Shown in pieces: positions 11,501 to 26,939 of a stretch of 64,000 nt of DNA (positions within the stretch are counted from its first letter, which is position 1; each line of letters opens with the position of its first letter). A program made the position numbers and the translations under genes. The notes below the pieces were generated by a model. That model ran no database searches. It saw nothing but the letters and a program-made list of their open reading frames with translations, and had not been told where the DNA came from. This stretch comes from Pyrocephalus nanus (lineage: Eukaryota; Chordata; Aves; Passeriformes; Tyrannidae), in NCBI GenBank assembly GCA_038380795.1, contig CM076270.1, positions 21,654,001 to 21,718,000 on the forward strand, written 5' to 3'.

Positions 11501-14500
11501 TAAAGAAAAATACAAAATATATATGCCTTCAGTGTTCCAGTGGTAGCTGGACATCTTACAGAAATAAATAAAATTTCTAGTGACAGCCTTGCGAGGTGAA
11601 GTGGAATATTCCTGTTTTACAAAATAGTAGTGGAGGTATAGCGATCACCCCATAGCTGTTCAGGAAATCTGTGGAAATGACCCCAGATCTCCAGTATTTC
11701 ATCATCTTCGCTGACCCACAGGACCAGCTTCTTCTAAAACCAGATGGAAAAGCAATGCATAAAGGAAGAGAACAAAGAAAAGGGTTTGGTTTGGTCTGTT
11801 GCCAATGAAGAGTAAAAGAAGAAGGCCATTAACAAAGCATTTTCCTGTATGATTCAAATTAGGGCAGCCCATAATGGCTGAAGACAATTGCGCTTTTATT
11901 CTTTTTCAGTGATATTTTCAAATTTGGGAAAGTTTCTGCCGTTCTTTTGCCATTCAACATAAGTAAGTTGTGTTTGGTTCCACCACCAGAATGATTCACT
12001 GCACTGAAGAAATTCAGAACTTCCCCAGTAGAGGAAGTACATTACTAAATTTTAAATCTTGACCACATCAGTACAGATTCTTCTATGCTGGGAAACAATT
12101 TCTCTACAGTCTGGAGGAGGTGCTCTCTAAAAAAAATGAAAAATTAATTTTGTATTGTAAACCCCATTTAAGTTCACTGGGTTGTTGGGGTTTTTTTTTC
12201 CATGAGTAATGAATGAGTAAAAACAAACAAACATCCTTTTGGATATGAACGAAAAAGAGGCATAAAACATTAGTTGGGCTTTTAGCCATACCTACTTGGA
12301 GATCCACTGTCTCAGTGAGTTTTTGGTCATGCTCTTCAAGAAGTACACAATACATAGTTTATTCAAGATAACTTATGATAACAGCTTGAGGCATTTTGGT
12401 TATAAGCTGTAGGTTTCTTTATTACTGACTCAGTCTTCTGGAAACCTGGCCTTGGCTCTGCATTCTGGCTGAGACAGGTTTTTTTTTACATTTTAGTTTC
12501 TTCAGTTCTTTCAAACTGAAAAAGGATAAAAAGAGGTTATAAGGAGTATATATATAAAAATTCAATCTTGAAGTTTCTATTCACTGTTTTATGGCTTCTT
12601 TCATCTGAAAACTCACAAAATTCAATTTTTAAAATAAATATTTATGAAACAAGCGTTGGCAAAATGTGCTTTCCTGCCAGCTCCAGTGAATGCTTTCTGA
12701 TAACCATTTTTCCAAGACTACTTGGGTGTTTTCATACAGCTCATAATGGAGTGCAGTGCACTGTCTTCTCTGGGAGAGGTCAGCTCACACTCTTGAAGCA
12801 GCATCACATGAAGGCACCTTGCATTTGGTTGAACAGGGTTTGGATCTGTTCTGTTCCATATGCTGAACTGTGGGACATGTTGGAATAATCCCTTTGCAGG
12901 AGTAAACCAAAGAGCCTAGAAGGGACATTTGTTGTGATTAATAATGGGAAGTTGTAGAGGTGGGGCAGTTAGGACTGTTTCCTGCATTTTATTGACAGGG
13001 AAACAATAAAAAAACTAATATTCTCCCCAGATATTTACAGATTAAGAATTTAGTTCTTTGGTTTGCGCTTCACCCACTCAAGCGGCTTCGGAGGCTAACA
13101 AGTACATTGTATTCTCTGAGGGTAAGGGCTGAAGAGAAATTCAATATTCAGCCCAAGAATATTAAATCAATTTTGATTACTATTCTCTTTCAGAGGCCTG
13201 TAGAGAGGAACAAGGTTCAGGGCTTTGATTTCAACCCCCTTGGATGAAACAGGCTGCTGCTCAGCGTGTTATTGGCCTGTTGGGCCAGTAGTGAACACCT
13301 AAAGCTCAAGAGTCCAGAAGAGAAATGCTATGGCTTTGATTCCCCAGAGGTTCAAACCACTGTCTGAAACAATTAGCAGCTGCAGCCTGTAATCACTTGC
13401 CACTCAGGCAGGAAGGAAGCCCAGCAGCCAAGGGGGAGCCAAGGGACAACGCAAACGTTCCTTGCTCCCAACCTGGCTGCTCCTCTGCGCCCCAGGGCAG
13501 CGCCACAGCTAACCCCAGAATGTGGGACTGCCAGCTTTCCATCAGAACTATCTTCCCCCATCACAGGGCAGCCGGCCCTGACACCTGAGCGAAACCTCAG
13601 CATCTCTCATTAGCCTGCCCATTCCCAAAACAAAAGCAGCTCCTGCGTTCGCGAGCTGGAGTAACACAGGAAATCACGCTCTGCTCGTTTTGCCAAAATA
13701 ACGTGGAAGATGGCAGATTGGGCAGTCTCTGGCTAAAACTAAAGGGTTTTTGTCCTTCAACTAATTAATATGCTTCAGGTCTTTGAAAAGCCTGTTGTTT
13801 CTTAGCAAGATATTTAATTTTCTTCTGGTCTATTTTCCTGCCTGCACCGAAACTCTGATCATGCTAATTATCTTCATCTCCTATGACTTCTGTCATGCTT
13901 TTCTTGACCTCTCTAGGTCTCTAGGGCTTGGCAATTAAGCACTCAGCTCTGGTAAAGGGGAGGTTTCATGTATATTTTTATTTATGTATATATTTCTTTG
14001 TTTTATATATAAAGCACCTATCATCATACTGAAAAAATCATCATACTATCATTCTCCACTCACCACATCCATTTGGTGTATTTGATGCCTCAGTGTCTTA
14101 GGTTTGCCCAGCACCAGCTTCTTCCAGGACTGATGTCCTCTCTGGGAGGAGAGACTCTTGCCTGTGGTTTGCTCCAGACATCCCCTTGAGTCAGTTTGTG
14201 CTGCAGCAACAATAAAGACAGGATTAACTGCTTCAAAGCTTTAAGAATTAATCTGAGAGATGATGGGAAAGGTCCCTTCCCCTGTCCCCTTCTCAGAGCT
14301 GGAGTTCAGGCTAACAGCTTATTATTAAGGCAGAATTTCTGAAGTTTGTGAAGTTTCAGTTTCTGAAGGCAGGAATGGACTGAATGGTTCATAGTTCGAA
14401 CTTATTCTTTCAGAAAAGGGTGGGGGTTGTTTTTAATAATGCCACACTAGCTTGTGAATTAATGTTTCAGTTTTCTGAGATAAAAGAGCAGTCTGATTTG

Positions 14501-17500
14501 GAGGACTGCCTGACAGGATGTAACAAGAAAAAAGATGTGGACAAATCTAGTTCTTTAGATTTAGTTGCTACTGTGTATTAGGACTAAAATATCAACTACC
14601 CACTATCACTCTGTAGGAAAGATTTTATATATATGGTGAATATATAGAAAAGCATATATGACATGAATTTTGATTTTCGTTTTTTAATTTAAAAGACAAG
14701 GAAAACCAGCACTATGGGAGAAAACAGTAAATTTCAGGAAAAAGTTTTTTACAACTGCCAATAACAGAACAAACATCTTTAATCACAGAAGACATTGCCT
14801 TAGTAAACAGCTAGATTGACTTTTGAGTAGAAACAACTTTGTCAATATTCATGTAAAGGTGTCCAAGAAAGTTCTAGGAGCCTCCAAACAGCTGCCAAGG
14901 AACAAAACCACATTTGCCCTCTCTCAGTTCACTCTTACACAACTGCAGCCGGTGGCCTAAGTGAAGTTTTTTTGGCTGAAACCTCAGACTGGGCATCAGT
15001 GATGGTGAGATCAAAGGAAAACATGTCAGCCTTGCCTCTGGTGAGTGTGGTGCCCTTCCCCGCTCAGTGCCTCTGCCCTCGAGCCTCTTTTGCATCTTGC
15101 AGTTCCTAATAAGCAAAAACATGAATTTGTAGGTTAGGAAGAGGGTGAAAGCTATGGCCAAAACCCTTTCTGGGACAAGTGGTTTAGATACCACCGTAGC
15201 CAAACTTAACCAAGCCCTAACTGAAGCTTCAATGTGCTACATCTGCTCAGTCAGTGCTCACCAGGAATGATACCACAAGGAAAAAATGGGGGAAGAGTGG
15301 GACAGACAGGATGGCAAACCATTTTCCCAGGCATCAGCAGTGCCATTCCCATGGCATGTGGGTGTTGTGGACAGATGCAGCCCACGCTCTTGCTCTGTGG
15401 TTAGCCTGCACCACAACTTCCCACCACCTCACTTATTTCCGTCCCTGCTGGTGTCAGTGCCAGGTCAAACCCTGGCCAGATGGCCAAGGCCAGCCCTTGC
15501 CTCTGCCAGGCCCCTTCCCTGCTGCACCAACACAAGCTCCAGCTCCTGAGGCTTCAGCAGGTAGATCCATCCATGAATCCAAGCACCGCTAGGAAAGCCT
15601 GTCCCAGGCTGGGCACCTTCCCCCATGCCAGAAGCTGGGAGGCTGGGCACTTTGCACCAGCCAATGGCTCCCTCTAGAAGAAATTTAGCACAGTGAAGTC
15701 ATCCTGTGGGGCTGAACAGCACTGGTGAAGCACATTTTACTCCCAAGTCTGAACCTCTGGCTGGTGCCCAAGCACCAGGAGTGCTCCTTCCTGAACAGAG
15801 GATGTTGCCAACACTGATCCATCTTGTTGTGGCTCCACAGACAAGTGACTTCCACTTCCACGGCTATCATAACAGTGCTTGGGATATGTTTCAGTCTCCG
15901 AGCTGTGTACACTGTCTGCATTCTGAAACCACATGTAAACTGGTGGGCTCATGGACCAGCCTAAGAAAACCTCAGCTCTGCACCAAAGTTGCCCTCTCAG
16001 GGTCTTTCCTGGGTCAGCACCTTTTCACCACAAACACACAGAGCCCAGCAGACAAGAGATCAAAGCTACTCCTTAGCCAAGACAGGACACCATGAACCAG
16101 AGGTTGTCTCATGTCACCTCCCTCTAAATAAAAAGTAAACATGACTATTTTTTTTTTTATGCTGAATAGACAGCTCTGCCTTCCCCACTGTGTTTCAGTA
16201 TCGTAAGAGGGGACATAAATCAAGGTCCCCACCACTGAATAGACTTCCCCTGGCCACACAGGAATCCATTTTCTTTTTTTTTTTCTTTAACGGGGCTGAG
16301 ATGATCTGTATTTTATATGTAGCTTTGGTTTGGTTTTTTTTCGTTCTAATCCTGGCTTGCCTCCATCCACTTTTGTCAGCTAGGATTTTGCTGCTTTGTT
16401 TTCCAGTCGCACTGTTTGGGTCCAGTGGATAAGCTGTTAAGTCAGAAAGCTCACACACAGGCAGCAGCATCCCCAGCTCAGGCTTGCTCTTGCCCCATCA
16501 GGCTTGACAACACTTCAGAAATGATTGATGTAGTAGCCCCAGTGCCTTCCCTTGAGATGACAGCACTCAGGAAAGCTGTCAGTGCTCGAGGAGAAAGGAT
16601 CACCACAGAAATGATGGCTCATTTCAGCTTATCTCCAGAGTCAGTTACTCAGAGGTACCTGGATTAGGGTTTTTAACTTCATGAGTTCCTGGATAGCTGG
16701 CACCAAGAGCTGTATTTCTGTAGTAGAATGTGGATGTACCTCCCTCTAGTCACAATGCCATGAAGCAGCCGATATCTGTAGTTCATTTGGTGCACTCTGT
16801 GGTTCAGAGGTCATGGAGGACCAAGTAAAACATCTGCCCAGGTTCAAATAAGTGCAGATAAGTCCCCTCATAGAGGATTCTTCTAATTGTGCCTGGAAGG
16901 GGAAGGGACAGAAGGTGTGTGAAGCAACAGGAGGTGTACACCTTATGTTGCACTGGCCTTATGTTTCCGGTTCTCATGCCTTGTGGAATCAGAAGAAGCT
17001 ATTTTTGGCAATTTGCCTGTTCTCAGGAAGGTCCAGGAAGGTACTCCAGATGGCAATGAGCTGCATAAAGGAAATTCAGCTTTCTTCAGGAATTTCCCTC
17101 GTGGTTCATACACTAGTCCAAAGGTAGCAGTCTCACCTGGTGCTTTATGCCTGCCCCCTGTGATTGGTATTTGTTCAGGCTGAACAATCATTTGTGTTAA
17201 ATAAATGGCAAATATCAAGCCATTGTTTTTTGTATCTCATAAGAAAAAGGCCTGGTATTAGGCCTAAGGTAGCTTTGGGACAGCTCAGAGCACTAGCATC
17301 TCACATCCATCCATTTCTTCCAAGAGCACTTTGGATTCCCTGTGCTCCTAGAGCAACCATTTCTCACTGTCACTTCTGGCCAGCCCAGTCCTCAGAGGTG
17401 CTCTGGACTTCGCTTTCTTAAGGTGGTTATTTCTCTCACAGAAGAGTTCCTGGTAGCTTGCCATGGTTTCTCTCAGTAAATCTTCACCTATCCAATTTTT

Positions 17501-20500
17501 ATAAGCTTTTTTTCATGTCAAGTGTTGAGCAATCTAGTATTACATCATTTGCACTGAGTGTTCACTGTCATCAAGAGCAGAGAACTGCCTACTGGATATT
17601 AGTTCCATTCAGAGGTGAAACAAAGACGTTTTTACTAAGCCTGAGTGTTTCAGTCAAACAGAATAATCCTGACCCCAGCCTTTCACACATATGTGGAACC
17701 AGAGTCGGGGAGCCACCAAATAGAGCTCCCTCACCTTTCAGGAGTGGTCTGTTCACATCAGCAGAGCAACACAGAACAACTGAATTCCAGTTCAGCAGCA
17801 TTTAGAGTCCAGTTTGCATAGAAATAAATAACTACCCAAGGATCAAAGGCAGGGAACCAGAGCCTAGCGTCCATGCACTGTATTCAAAATGAACGGAACC
17901 TTGCAGGTCTCTTTTCATAATCATTGGGATTGGCTCATCCCAAAATGCTGTTATTAAACAGATCCGAGGTGAATTACGTCTCTGGTAATAACCCTAATAC
18001 TTTCAAGACTCGATTTTCAGGTTACCTGTTTGCATATGTGCCTGCACAAACTGCACACCCCACGTGTCTTGGCACTGGCACAGCAACTGTGTGCACAAAA
18101 GGGGCATCTGTGCACGCACATGGCCAGCTACACACCAGGCTGGACTTGGACTGCACACCCAGGTTGGACACATAGACCCCTCAGAGCAGCTGGCTCCTAC
18201 TTTTGTTGAGTTACTGTCAAAACCAGTGCAGATAATAGAGCAGCAGAAGTTAAAAGCCAATTCCAAGTAACGTAGATGAAACTGAGCTCTCGTATCACTC
18301 AAACAGTGCCAGCGGCTCCCTCGTTTTGCATCCATCTTTCCTAAAAAAGCTGCATTCAGCAATTCACACCTCACACCTCAGGTGCAATCACACCCCAGGC
18401 TAAAACATTTCTTTTTTTTTTTTTTTGTACAACCCTCTTGGCAAGTGTCCTTTATATTTTATTACCAATTTCTGTAATTTGGACTAAGTTATTCCCTTTG
18501 TATGACTGGCTACCTCCCAGCTGCCTCTGAAACCAACAGAGATGAACTGGGGGAAACAAAAGCAGCAGATGCTCTTCCTTCAGTCCCTACCACACACACT
18601 ACCATGCAGCACTCAGCACTCCATCCTCAGACCTCTGTCCTTTCTCCTTCTTCTGATTTCTGGATCTAGAGAGGGGGAGAACTGTCACTGCTAGCAAATG
18701 GTGGGATGGTGATAAAATGACATTTTCTTCTTAATTCTCTATAATAATCTCTGTCAGAACGTTTTTTAAAAAAACAAATCCAAAACAAACAAGCAAAAAA
18801 AAAATCCACAAACCCAGCCACCCAAATTCCATTGTACTCGACAAATTTCCTTGTCCTCAGGCTCTTCACATTTTGCTTTTTGGTGCCCATTTAACACAGA
18901 CTCCCTCAGCACTGGCAATTATAGTGAATTTTGCTGCATCTAACTGGAAGCCTTCAAGCAGCCATTCCAATATCAGGCACTGTGAGGTACATCATGACAG
19001 CACCATCTCTCTTCACACTTCTCCAATATGCCCTTGGTAAATCATCTCCTGTATTTTCAGCTCCTTTTCTGGATTGGCATTCAAACCTTCACTTGGTATT
19101 TCTGGAGTGTTAACAGCTGTCTCCCTATTCCTGGTGAATACTTAGTGAAGGTTCTTGAAAATAATCTCAAACACCTAGTGATCTGTTCCTAGGGCTGCCC
19201 AAGTTTTCCACAGATGCCCCATGGAGACCACGAGGGGCAGTCACCCCTTGTGACACTGCTATCTTGGTTTGCTAAATGCTGCTTGAGATTAGAGATACAC
19301 TTATAAAAGACAATGCAGAGGTGGGGTTAGAAGATAAGTTGCAACATAAAAAGAGCAGATGGAGAACTGAGGCACGCTTGGCTTTCAACCAAATATGCAG
19401 TGCATGCTCCGTATAAAAATACGAGAGAACAAGGAGGTGGCACATGAAAACCCTTAAATCTGTCAAAGGAGAAAAGAATAACAATTCTGGATTATTAACA
19501 GTGACCCATTTCACAACTTAGAAGAAAAAAAAAAAAAGTCCAGTGGCTAAAGATTTAGCTTGTTCTTTGGGGACTTGGGCTCAGTCCCTGACCTGCCAAC
19601 AAACTCTCAGTGCAACCTTTAGAAAAATCATTTCATTTATTTTCATCTACCTTCCTGTCTGTAAATTGGGAATAGTGGCATTTCTTTACTGTGGTGCCAG
19701 ACAGCAAAAATTTGGAGCATGGAGGTGTTCAGATGTCACAGAGTCTACTACTGCTTCAAAAAAGTTGAATATTCCTCATCTTTTGGCGTGGTTTTTGATG
19801 TGCATGCAACGGAGGGTAGCTAACAAAATGAAGCAATTAGTTCTGTGACATTTTCAGCTGCCTAACGAGTTTTTCTTCTGCTTGTCACAGAAGTATTTCA
19901 GAATTGGAGCTTGTGTTACCAGTTCTCAATATTTTATGCTTTCTCAGCCTGCAATTCAACAGCTGTCTCAATATTGCAGTTGGAGCCAACATATTCCACA
20001 TAGATTTTCCTCAATATGTTGCCATTTTTTTAAACCTTTGCCATGCCTTTTTGCTGTCCATGGCTTGATCAGGGCTACCTTTTTGTTAGAAATCTGGCAC
20101 TTGAGTCTTTCTCCTACCAATGTGTGAACTGAGTTTGTTTTAATGTCAGTGAGATTAATTTCTCTGAAAGCTCAGGTTTCTGTCCCAGCACTTTCCCCCC
20201 ACTCCACCAAGCTGCACATCATGTGCTTGTTAGTCAGTTTTCCACAAAAATACCACAAAACTCATACAAAATACTGTTCTTTCCAGCCTTCCTATGACAC
20301 TTTCTAGGTTTCACTTTTTAAAGTTCTAGAAGATATTTTTCACTCCTGTTATTGCAGGGCTTTTTTGGTCCAGCCCCTGCTCCTTGGAGTTGGTCCAGAA
20401 AAATTTCCCTTATGACAGCTCTATATGCCATTTGTTGTTAGCATTGTTCTCCCAAAAGTTCTGTACTGCACTGAGGACAAGACTCCTTTTTATTCCTCCC

Positions 20501-23500
20501 AACACAGTAAAAATCCATCTGGTGGGGAACTCTACTCTGAAACTCTGGCCTTTCTCTCCTGTCCCGTGGCATAGTTAGAGCTGCACTAATCTCCCACTGA
20601 AGTTCTCTGTCCTGACTTCACCAGCCCTAATAAGAAAAGATGTAAGAGCCTTGGTTGTTGCAATTAGGAATCATTACAGGCGCCTGTATTGATTTCAAAA
20701 TTAAACTGGCACTATCTTTGCCACCTGTACATAGATCAATATTCTTTCAAGCTTTTCATTTCTGCTGTGTTTCACATCCCACAAGAAGGAGGCCCTTTCT
20801 ATGCTGGAAAGACTCTCTGCAGTAGATCCATCACTGTCCAGGACTGGAACACACCTGCAGATTATTATCTCTGAAAACCTTTCAGTCATATACTTTGGAC
20901 CACTTGAACTGCAGATTATTTTTTTTTTTTTAATATGGTATTTAGGACAAAGGAAAATGTACCTTTGTATTTGATAGCACTTGAAAGTGCTGTGAAAAAA
21001 AGTACATCTCGTGTGAGCCAAGAATACAGATCACTGCACATCCCCTTCCCACAGGAAAGGATGTGTTAGTGGTGTCAGAGGGAGCAGTTCTGGGTGAGCT
21101 ACAGAAGGATAAATTATCTCCTGCTCTGTCAGGTGAGGCACTGCTCTCCTGAACAACCCAAATCAGTGCAATGCCTTGGAGAGTCTAAGCTTGGTGATCC
21201 CTCCCCAGCTCAGTCCAGCCCACCCTCAAGCCTTCCTGTGCTGCATTCAGCCCCCAGTCAGCTTGGTGAGGGCACTGGCCATCCCTGGCACAGCAATGCC
21301 CTGGCCAGAGCTCCTGGACACCCAACTGCAGGCAGCTTGAGCTGCCTTTGGGGGTGTCACCACTCCTCACCAGCCAGGTTTTAAAACAGTTGTCATTTGG
21401 CAGGCTGGATCCCATCTGGAGCCTGACAGGCACTATGCAGACGTGCCTGAGTGAGTTGTGGCCACACTGTGAGCCAGCCAGCAGCCACGTGCCTGTGTGA
21501 GCATCACCTCAGCCCTCACAGGGCTCATCAGCTCAGCCTGGGGAGCTGGGGCAGCACGAGCAGCCACCAGTGAGCTGGGGCCAAGGGCCATGAAAGCCAC
21601 AGCTGCCTACAGAGGACTGTGGAGCACCAGCTGAGAATGCCAAGCAGTGAAACCAAAGGCTGGGAAGAGCTTTGCAATATACACATCATTGTCCAGAAAT
21701 CTGCCTGGGTGAAGACATCAGACAGAGACACCAAGGTCACCCATGTCTCCTAATGCACAGACAGCACTGTTTACTCTTAGGCAACAGGACATGCTCTCAC
21801 CTAACTATTTTTCCTGCTTGTTGTCACTGTTATGTTCTTTTCCAGTCTGAGCTCCATCCTTTCCCCCCTCCACTTCATCTGGTTTTGTTCCAGTTCTGTC
21901 TATTGTTCTCCTTATTCATGCTGTAATAATAACACTGGTCTAACCTCCATATCCTCTGCTGATGGAAGTCACTGTGTGACCTTTGCCAAGGGTTAGCACC
22001 TATATTTCTGTTTCACAATAGCTAAAGTGAGACAGGAGGAGGTGAAGCGATTTGCTGGAGGCTACTGGGCAGACAGACCCTTAGCAGCTGTGAGACAAGA
22101 AGCCATGTCCAGTGACACCTTGATCATTGCCCTACCAACTTAGAAACTGTTCCTCCTTCCCAACAGCGTGCAAACAACGCACCTATCGTGGGGATAACCC
22201 TGTGCTTTCGGGATGAACAAACCTTTCACAGCTGTTGGCAAAACCTGCCAGTTCTGGGGCCACAACCATGCCTGGGCTGGAGCAATACCTGTGTGTATCA
22301 GTGCCAAACACAAATGCCTGCTCACCAAGTGTCACACTCACAGCAGGAAGCTCTCCACCTCGGCTTTCATCAGACACACAAGGATCACAGACAGGGCCAG
22401 TGCGCTGCACATGGGGCTGGGGCTGACAGAGACCACCACACTTCCTTCTCTGCCAACAAACTGCATCACCTGGACCTTAATGCTCCCTGCTGGGAGATGC
22501 ATCCTTCACCTGCTGGATGCCTCCTTCTTCCTCCTGGTTCCTCCTTTCTGCCCGGTGAGCCTTGCCAGGTGAGCCTTCTCCTGCCATCCTGCGGCTCCGG
22601 GTGGGCACAGGGTCACTCCAGCAGGGAGGTGCTGCCAACAGAGAAAGCTCAAGGTGACCCACACAGCCCACATCTTTCCAGGGCTCAGCCAGGCAGAGCA
22701 AAGGGTTAAAAAAATTGCTAGGGATTTCTCTGTGAGCCATGGAAAGGACTAAGAAAACGGAAACTAGCCTGAATTTAAACTGAGGACCTCATTCTTCTGC
22801 CAAGCCATTCGGTTTCTTAATCAACTGGGGCCTTGTTTCACAGTCAGTCATCAGAGGCTTTAGAAAGTCGTTCAGACAAATCTGTAAGGGGAGAGCCACA
22901 AAGGATGTCTTTTCTGTGGCACTCTACCTAGAATATGCAATGCTGGGGACAGGGCTGCCCTCAGTGGTGCTTCTGTACCTCGGGAGCACAATGCACAATG
23001 ATGCTATAGGATACTTCCACTGCTGAGCTCCTGCTTATTTAAATATGCATTTAATTAAGGCAAGTCCTGTAGGAAATAAAGCAACGAGCTTTCCCAGTGG
23101 CATTTCTCCTCCTTCCTAAAAGAAAATCTTTCTCAGGTTTCGGAAGTGCCGCAGTCTGCTCCAAGTCAGACTTTTCTTTCTCTCATTAGCTCTGCAGTCC
23201 TGTTGCTTACTAGATTTCTAGCTTCTAAGGAAACACTTAATTCATTTTTTAGTCCAATCTAGTAATGCTTTCAACGATTTCTGAACACTATACTTTTATT
23301 GCTCATTATTATGGAGTCAGGAGAAAAAAAAAACCCCTCACATAATAGCAGAAATCTGATTATTCTGGGAAACTTTGAAATCCCCTTCTCCAGTGGTATT
23401 CTTTGATGTGCTTATTAAATAAATAATGATTTTTACATCTAAGGTTTACCTTACAGAGCAAATACACCATTATCCTCAGCGTAAAAACAGTTTTTCATCA

Positions 23501-24303
23501 TTAGCCACAGTAAACACCAGCTGAAGCTGTGATTTAGGAGTGCTTGAAGCTGACCTGCCCAAGTATGGGGCAGGGTAGTTTTTTTTCCCATTAACAACTT
23601 GTGAAGGAGAAACCGGCCCTGCAGACAGAGGCACTGCAACAGGGGAGGAAAGGAAGAGGTTAGATCAAAATAGAAATGTCACGCAGGCAAAAAGAAACTA
23701 GCAGGCACTCTAAAGGCAGAAGCATCAGATTAGAAACAGAATATGAGTCTTTTCATAAGATTTTTCAATCACAGCCTCAGGCACTTTGTATGACAGCGGG
23801 AAATAGGATGACATTTCTGGAACAGTACAGAATTAAAAATAATAATAAAAAAAGATCAGAATTTACGGTACAAGGAACTCATTAAAGACTTCAGAGATGG
23901 TATATGCAGGACATTACTGAGTAAAGCAGGCCACCTAAATTAATTTATTTTTCTGAATTTACTTTATGCGATTATAAAGTTTGCAGAGTCCAGAGTCCAG
24001 CACTGCTCAGTACCTGTGCACACCATTCCATGTCTGCAGGGCTCATGCTCTTAACCAGTCACTTGTTCCCCTCACTTTCCCACTGTGAGACTGGGAATAG
24101 CCTCATTTGCAGCTCTGGGCTGGAGCTGTGCCAGTGTGGGCAGGGGCTGGGGCAGGCTGTGCATCCCTGAACTGTCACAGAGAAGCTGTTGTGGAGCCCA
24201 CAGGCTTGCATGGGAAGGTGTTTGGTCTGGGCAGGGGCTGAGCCCCTAAATCTTGCTCCACCATCTGACTTTTATCCCCACTTTTATCTCCTGATTTCTT
24301 TGT

Positions 24304-24338
24304 GGTTTTGTTTGGTTGGTTGGTTTGGTTTGGTTTTT
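24304..24338. repeat. (TTGG/TTTGG)n low-complexity repeat
   Basis: Tandem TTGG units pass into TTTGG units over about 35 bases on the plus strand. A simple, slipped repeat with no further function visible. Confidence 0.85.
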
Positions 24339-26939
24339 CCATCGCAGATTAAACCTAGAAATCTTAAATTTTCTCCCATCCCTCATTTTCAGCTCCCACC
24401 TGCATCTTCCCAAACTTTCCCTGTGTCACTGCTCCTCTCAGAAGTGCTACTACAGCTTTTGTTATCACTCTGCAACTACACTCATCTGACAAGGCTGGAA
24501 GAAGGAATCACCACAGGCTTCTCACTGCAGAGAAGCAATCTCCTGCCCTGGGAACTTACTCTGGCAAGATGCAGCTTTTCCACTTGTTTCCTGAAAGAAA
24601 CATCCATTTGCAGAAACCAGAGGTGATAAACCTGGGAAGTGTTTACATTTGAAATGGAAAAAGCTGTGTTTAAAATCAAAGCATGAGTAGGCAGCAGTGA
24701 AAGGGTGTTTAGTTTGGATTTCAGTGCTGTGGTTGTATTCCCTCACAGCGCTGTGTGAGTGCTGAGCAACCACCAGACCTGTTCCAACCTTGCCACATCC
24801 CTGCCCCGAAACTGGAGCAAGAAGGAATAAAGGGAATGGAAGAGAGCTGTGACCAGTAATAAAGTGAGTGCAAGAGATGGCATTTATCTGGAAACCAGAG
24901 CTGCTTCCTGGCCTCCAGACTATTGACCTGTATAAATGTATCAGCAAAACCCATCAAACCACTTTTGGCTGGCTGGTTTCTTTCAAGTGATGTTTCCAAA
25001 AGAAGGCTCCTCTCTCCACAGCCCAGCTTGCTGGAGCTCAGTGGAAGGCTCCAGGTTTTGTGTGCTTCCTACACGAAGCAGCTAAGAGGAGTTTCCAATG
25101 GTTGTCTGCTTTTTAGTCTCCTGAGCTGCTGAATCCAGTTCAGCCCTGAGCATTATTCAAATTGGCTCCTGTGTAGTACAGGTTCCTTTTACTCAATCCT
25201 GTTTAACTGAAGGCTACCAAACAGAATAGCATTTCTCCTTCTGCCCTACCAGAAGGGGCCTCCTAGGGCAGATTCTCATATGCATAGCTGTGGCCTGACA
25301 CAAACTGAACCTATGATGCTGCTGCTTTGTACTGGGTGAGCAACACGATCCAAATCAACCTACAGCCTGAGGACACCCAGATGCGACAGAGGGAGAGGGT
25401 AGGAGTGCACATGTGGGATGTGGAGAGGCTACCTGTATTGGGAGCAGCTTGCATTTAATTTGGATTAAGCATTTCATGAATCTACACCCTTAGTTACACC
25501 GGATTTAGCTTCCAGGCCACTCTTAGTCATCTCAGCTTGCAGCGTCCCTCCCAGAGGCCACTCATCCACAAACTGTGTGCCACAGCACACCATCATTTCC
25601 AGCATTCTGCTCCTTTGTTTGGCCTGCAAGCTCATGGAGGGGTTTCTGCCTGTCAGCCCCACTAGCTCTTCACCAGCCAGGGCAGCCCAAGGCTGTGCCC
25701 ACTGTGAAAGACCCCATCAGTGCTCCTCCCATGTACTCAGGGATGTGGGAGTCATGGGAAGCCTTGGCCTGGGGGTCTGTCTATGCCACAGCACAGCAGC
25801 TGTGCCTGCTGTGGGGAGGAGTAATCAGACTGATGACACACTACTGCTGCTGCTGCCCATCGGTCAGCAGCCGGCACAGCTCCAGACAAACATGTTTAGC
25901 ATCTCCTGAGCAAGCTGAGATCAAATCCCGGGCAGCACAAAAATACCACGGGCAGGTAAATTAACAGAGAACAAAAATTAGCTCCAACCTGCGTGGCTTG
26001 CCAAATTGCAGTTGGTTTCGTGCCCTCAGTCAAGTTCAAACATGACAGCAGTTCCTAACACAGCACAGGGCTTCAAAAAAGCCCTAAAACCAGCACTGTG
26101 GGGACAGCAGCTCCTGCTGCCTCAGGGGATGAGCTAATCAAATTACACAAGAGGAAGAGGGTGGCAGTGCTCAACTTTCACCTTTCCTGAACTGTTGCAA
26201 TTTTTCCAGGAAGGGTGTTGGTTCTTTTCAAGCAACATCACCTCCTGCAGACTCACACAGTGAAAGTGCTTACAGGTACTTTCAAGAAGCAGCCGTGAAC
26301 CACTGAGGTGGTTCTGAGCCCCAAGTCAGCTGAAGAACCTCACTTCTCCTTTTCCTTTACATCCATGGCAGGGCCATTTTACAGGGCATGGAACCACTGC
26401 CCCAGCTCAGTAAAAGTTGTGAGCACGCCCATGGCTTTACCCAGCTGCTTCGGCTGAAGTTCCATCACTGGTTAAGTGAGCCTGAAGTTGATGTCACTGT
26501 CCTCTCCTTTCCCTCACGCTGGCTGGGTGCTCCCATCTCTCTCCCTTGCATCAGTGGTGTCATTTATCTGACAACTGGAGCTGAGTGGAGCTTCAGCCTC
26601 CAGCTGGGCAGAAAACCAACTCCACAAGGAAAAAAGGAATATTTTTTTGCTATCTTAAACTGTATCCATAAACCCAGAACAGATCTGTCCCCTCAGTAAG
26701 ACACTTTCAAAAGGCAAGTTAGTGTAAACTTAGGTTCTTCTTGTATTTATCATTTTGCAAGATGTCAGATATGCTTCACAACTATGGACAAATTTTTGAA
26801 AACATGAGCATATCTGAAGTTCTTGTTTTCCAGAAAGTCTTTCTTTCCTGGCTCTGAGAAAAAAAAAAAAACACAAGTCTGTTTCTAGTGATTTCTTCTT
26901 TGAAGCATTTCCAGAAAACAAAAACCTCTCAAGATTATT

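Noticed and set aside
14394..14401. GTTCGAAC, resembling a tRNA T-loop word
   Set aside because: No acceptor, D or anticodon stem can be drawn around it. It is only an 8-bp palindrome.
17029..17125. Exon-like plus-strand segment between a TGTTCTCAG acceptor and an AAAG|GTAGCA donor
   Set aside because: The donor is weak, the 31-residue frame is not recognised, and the frame stays open across the proposed donor. Chance is the simpler reading.
22188..22709. 173-codon plus-strand frame
   Set aside because: It overlaps other open frames in GC-rich, CpG-poor sequence, with no recognised motif, no consistent splice or start context, and high Cys/His/Pro content typical of chance frames.
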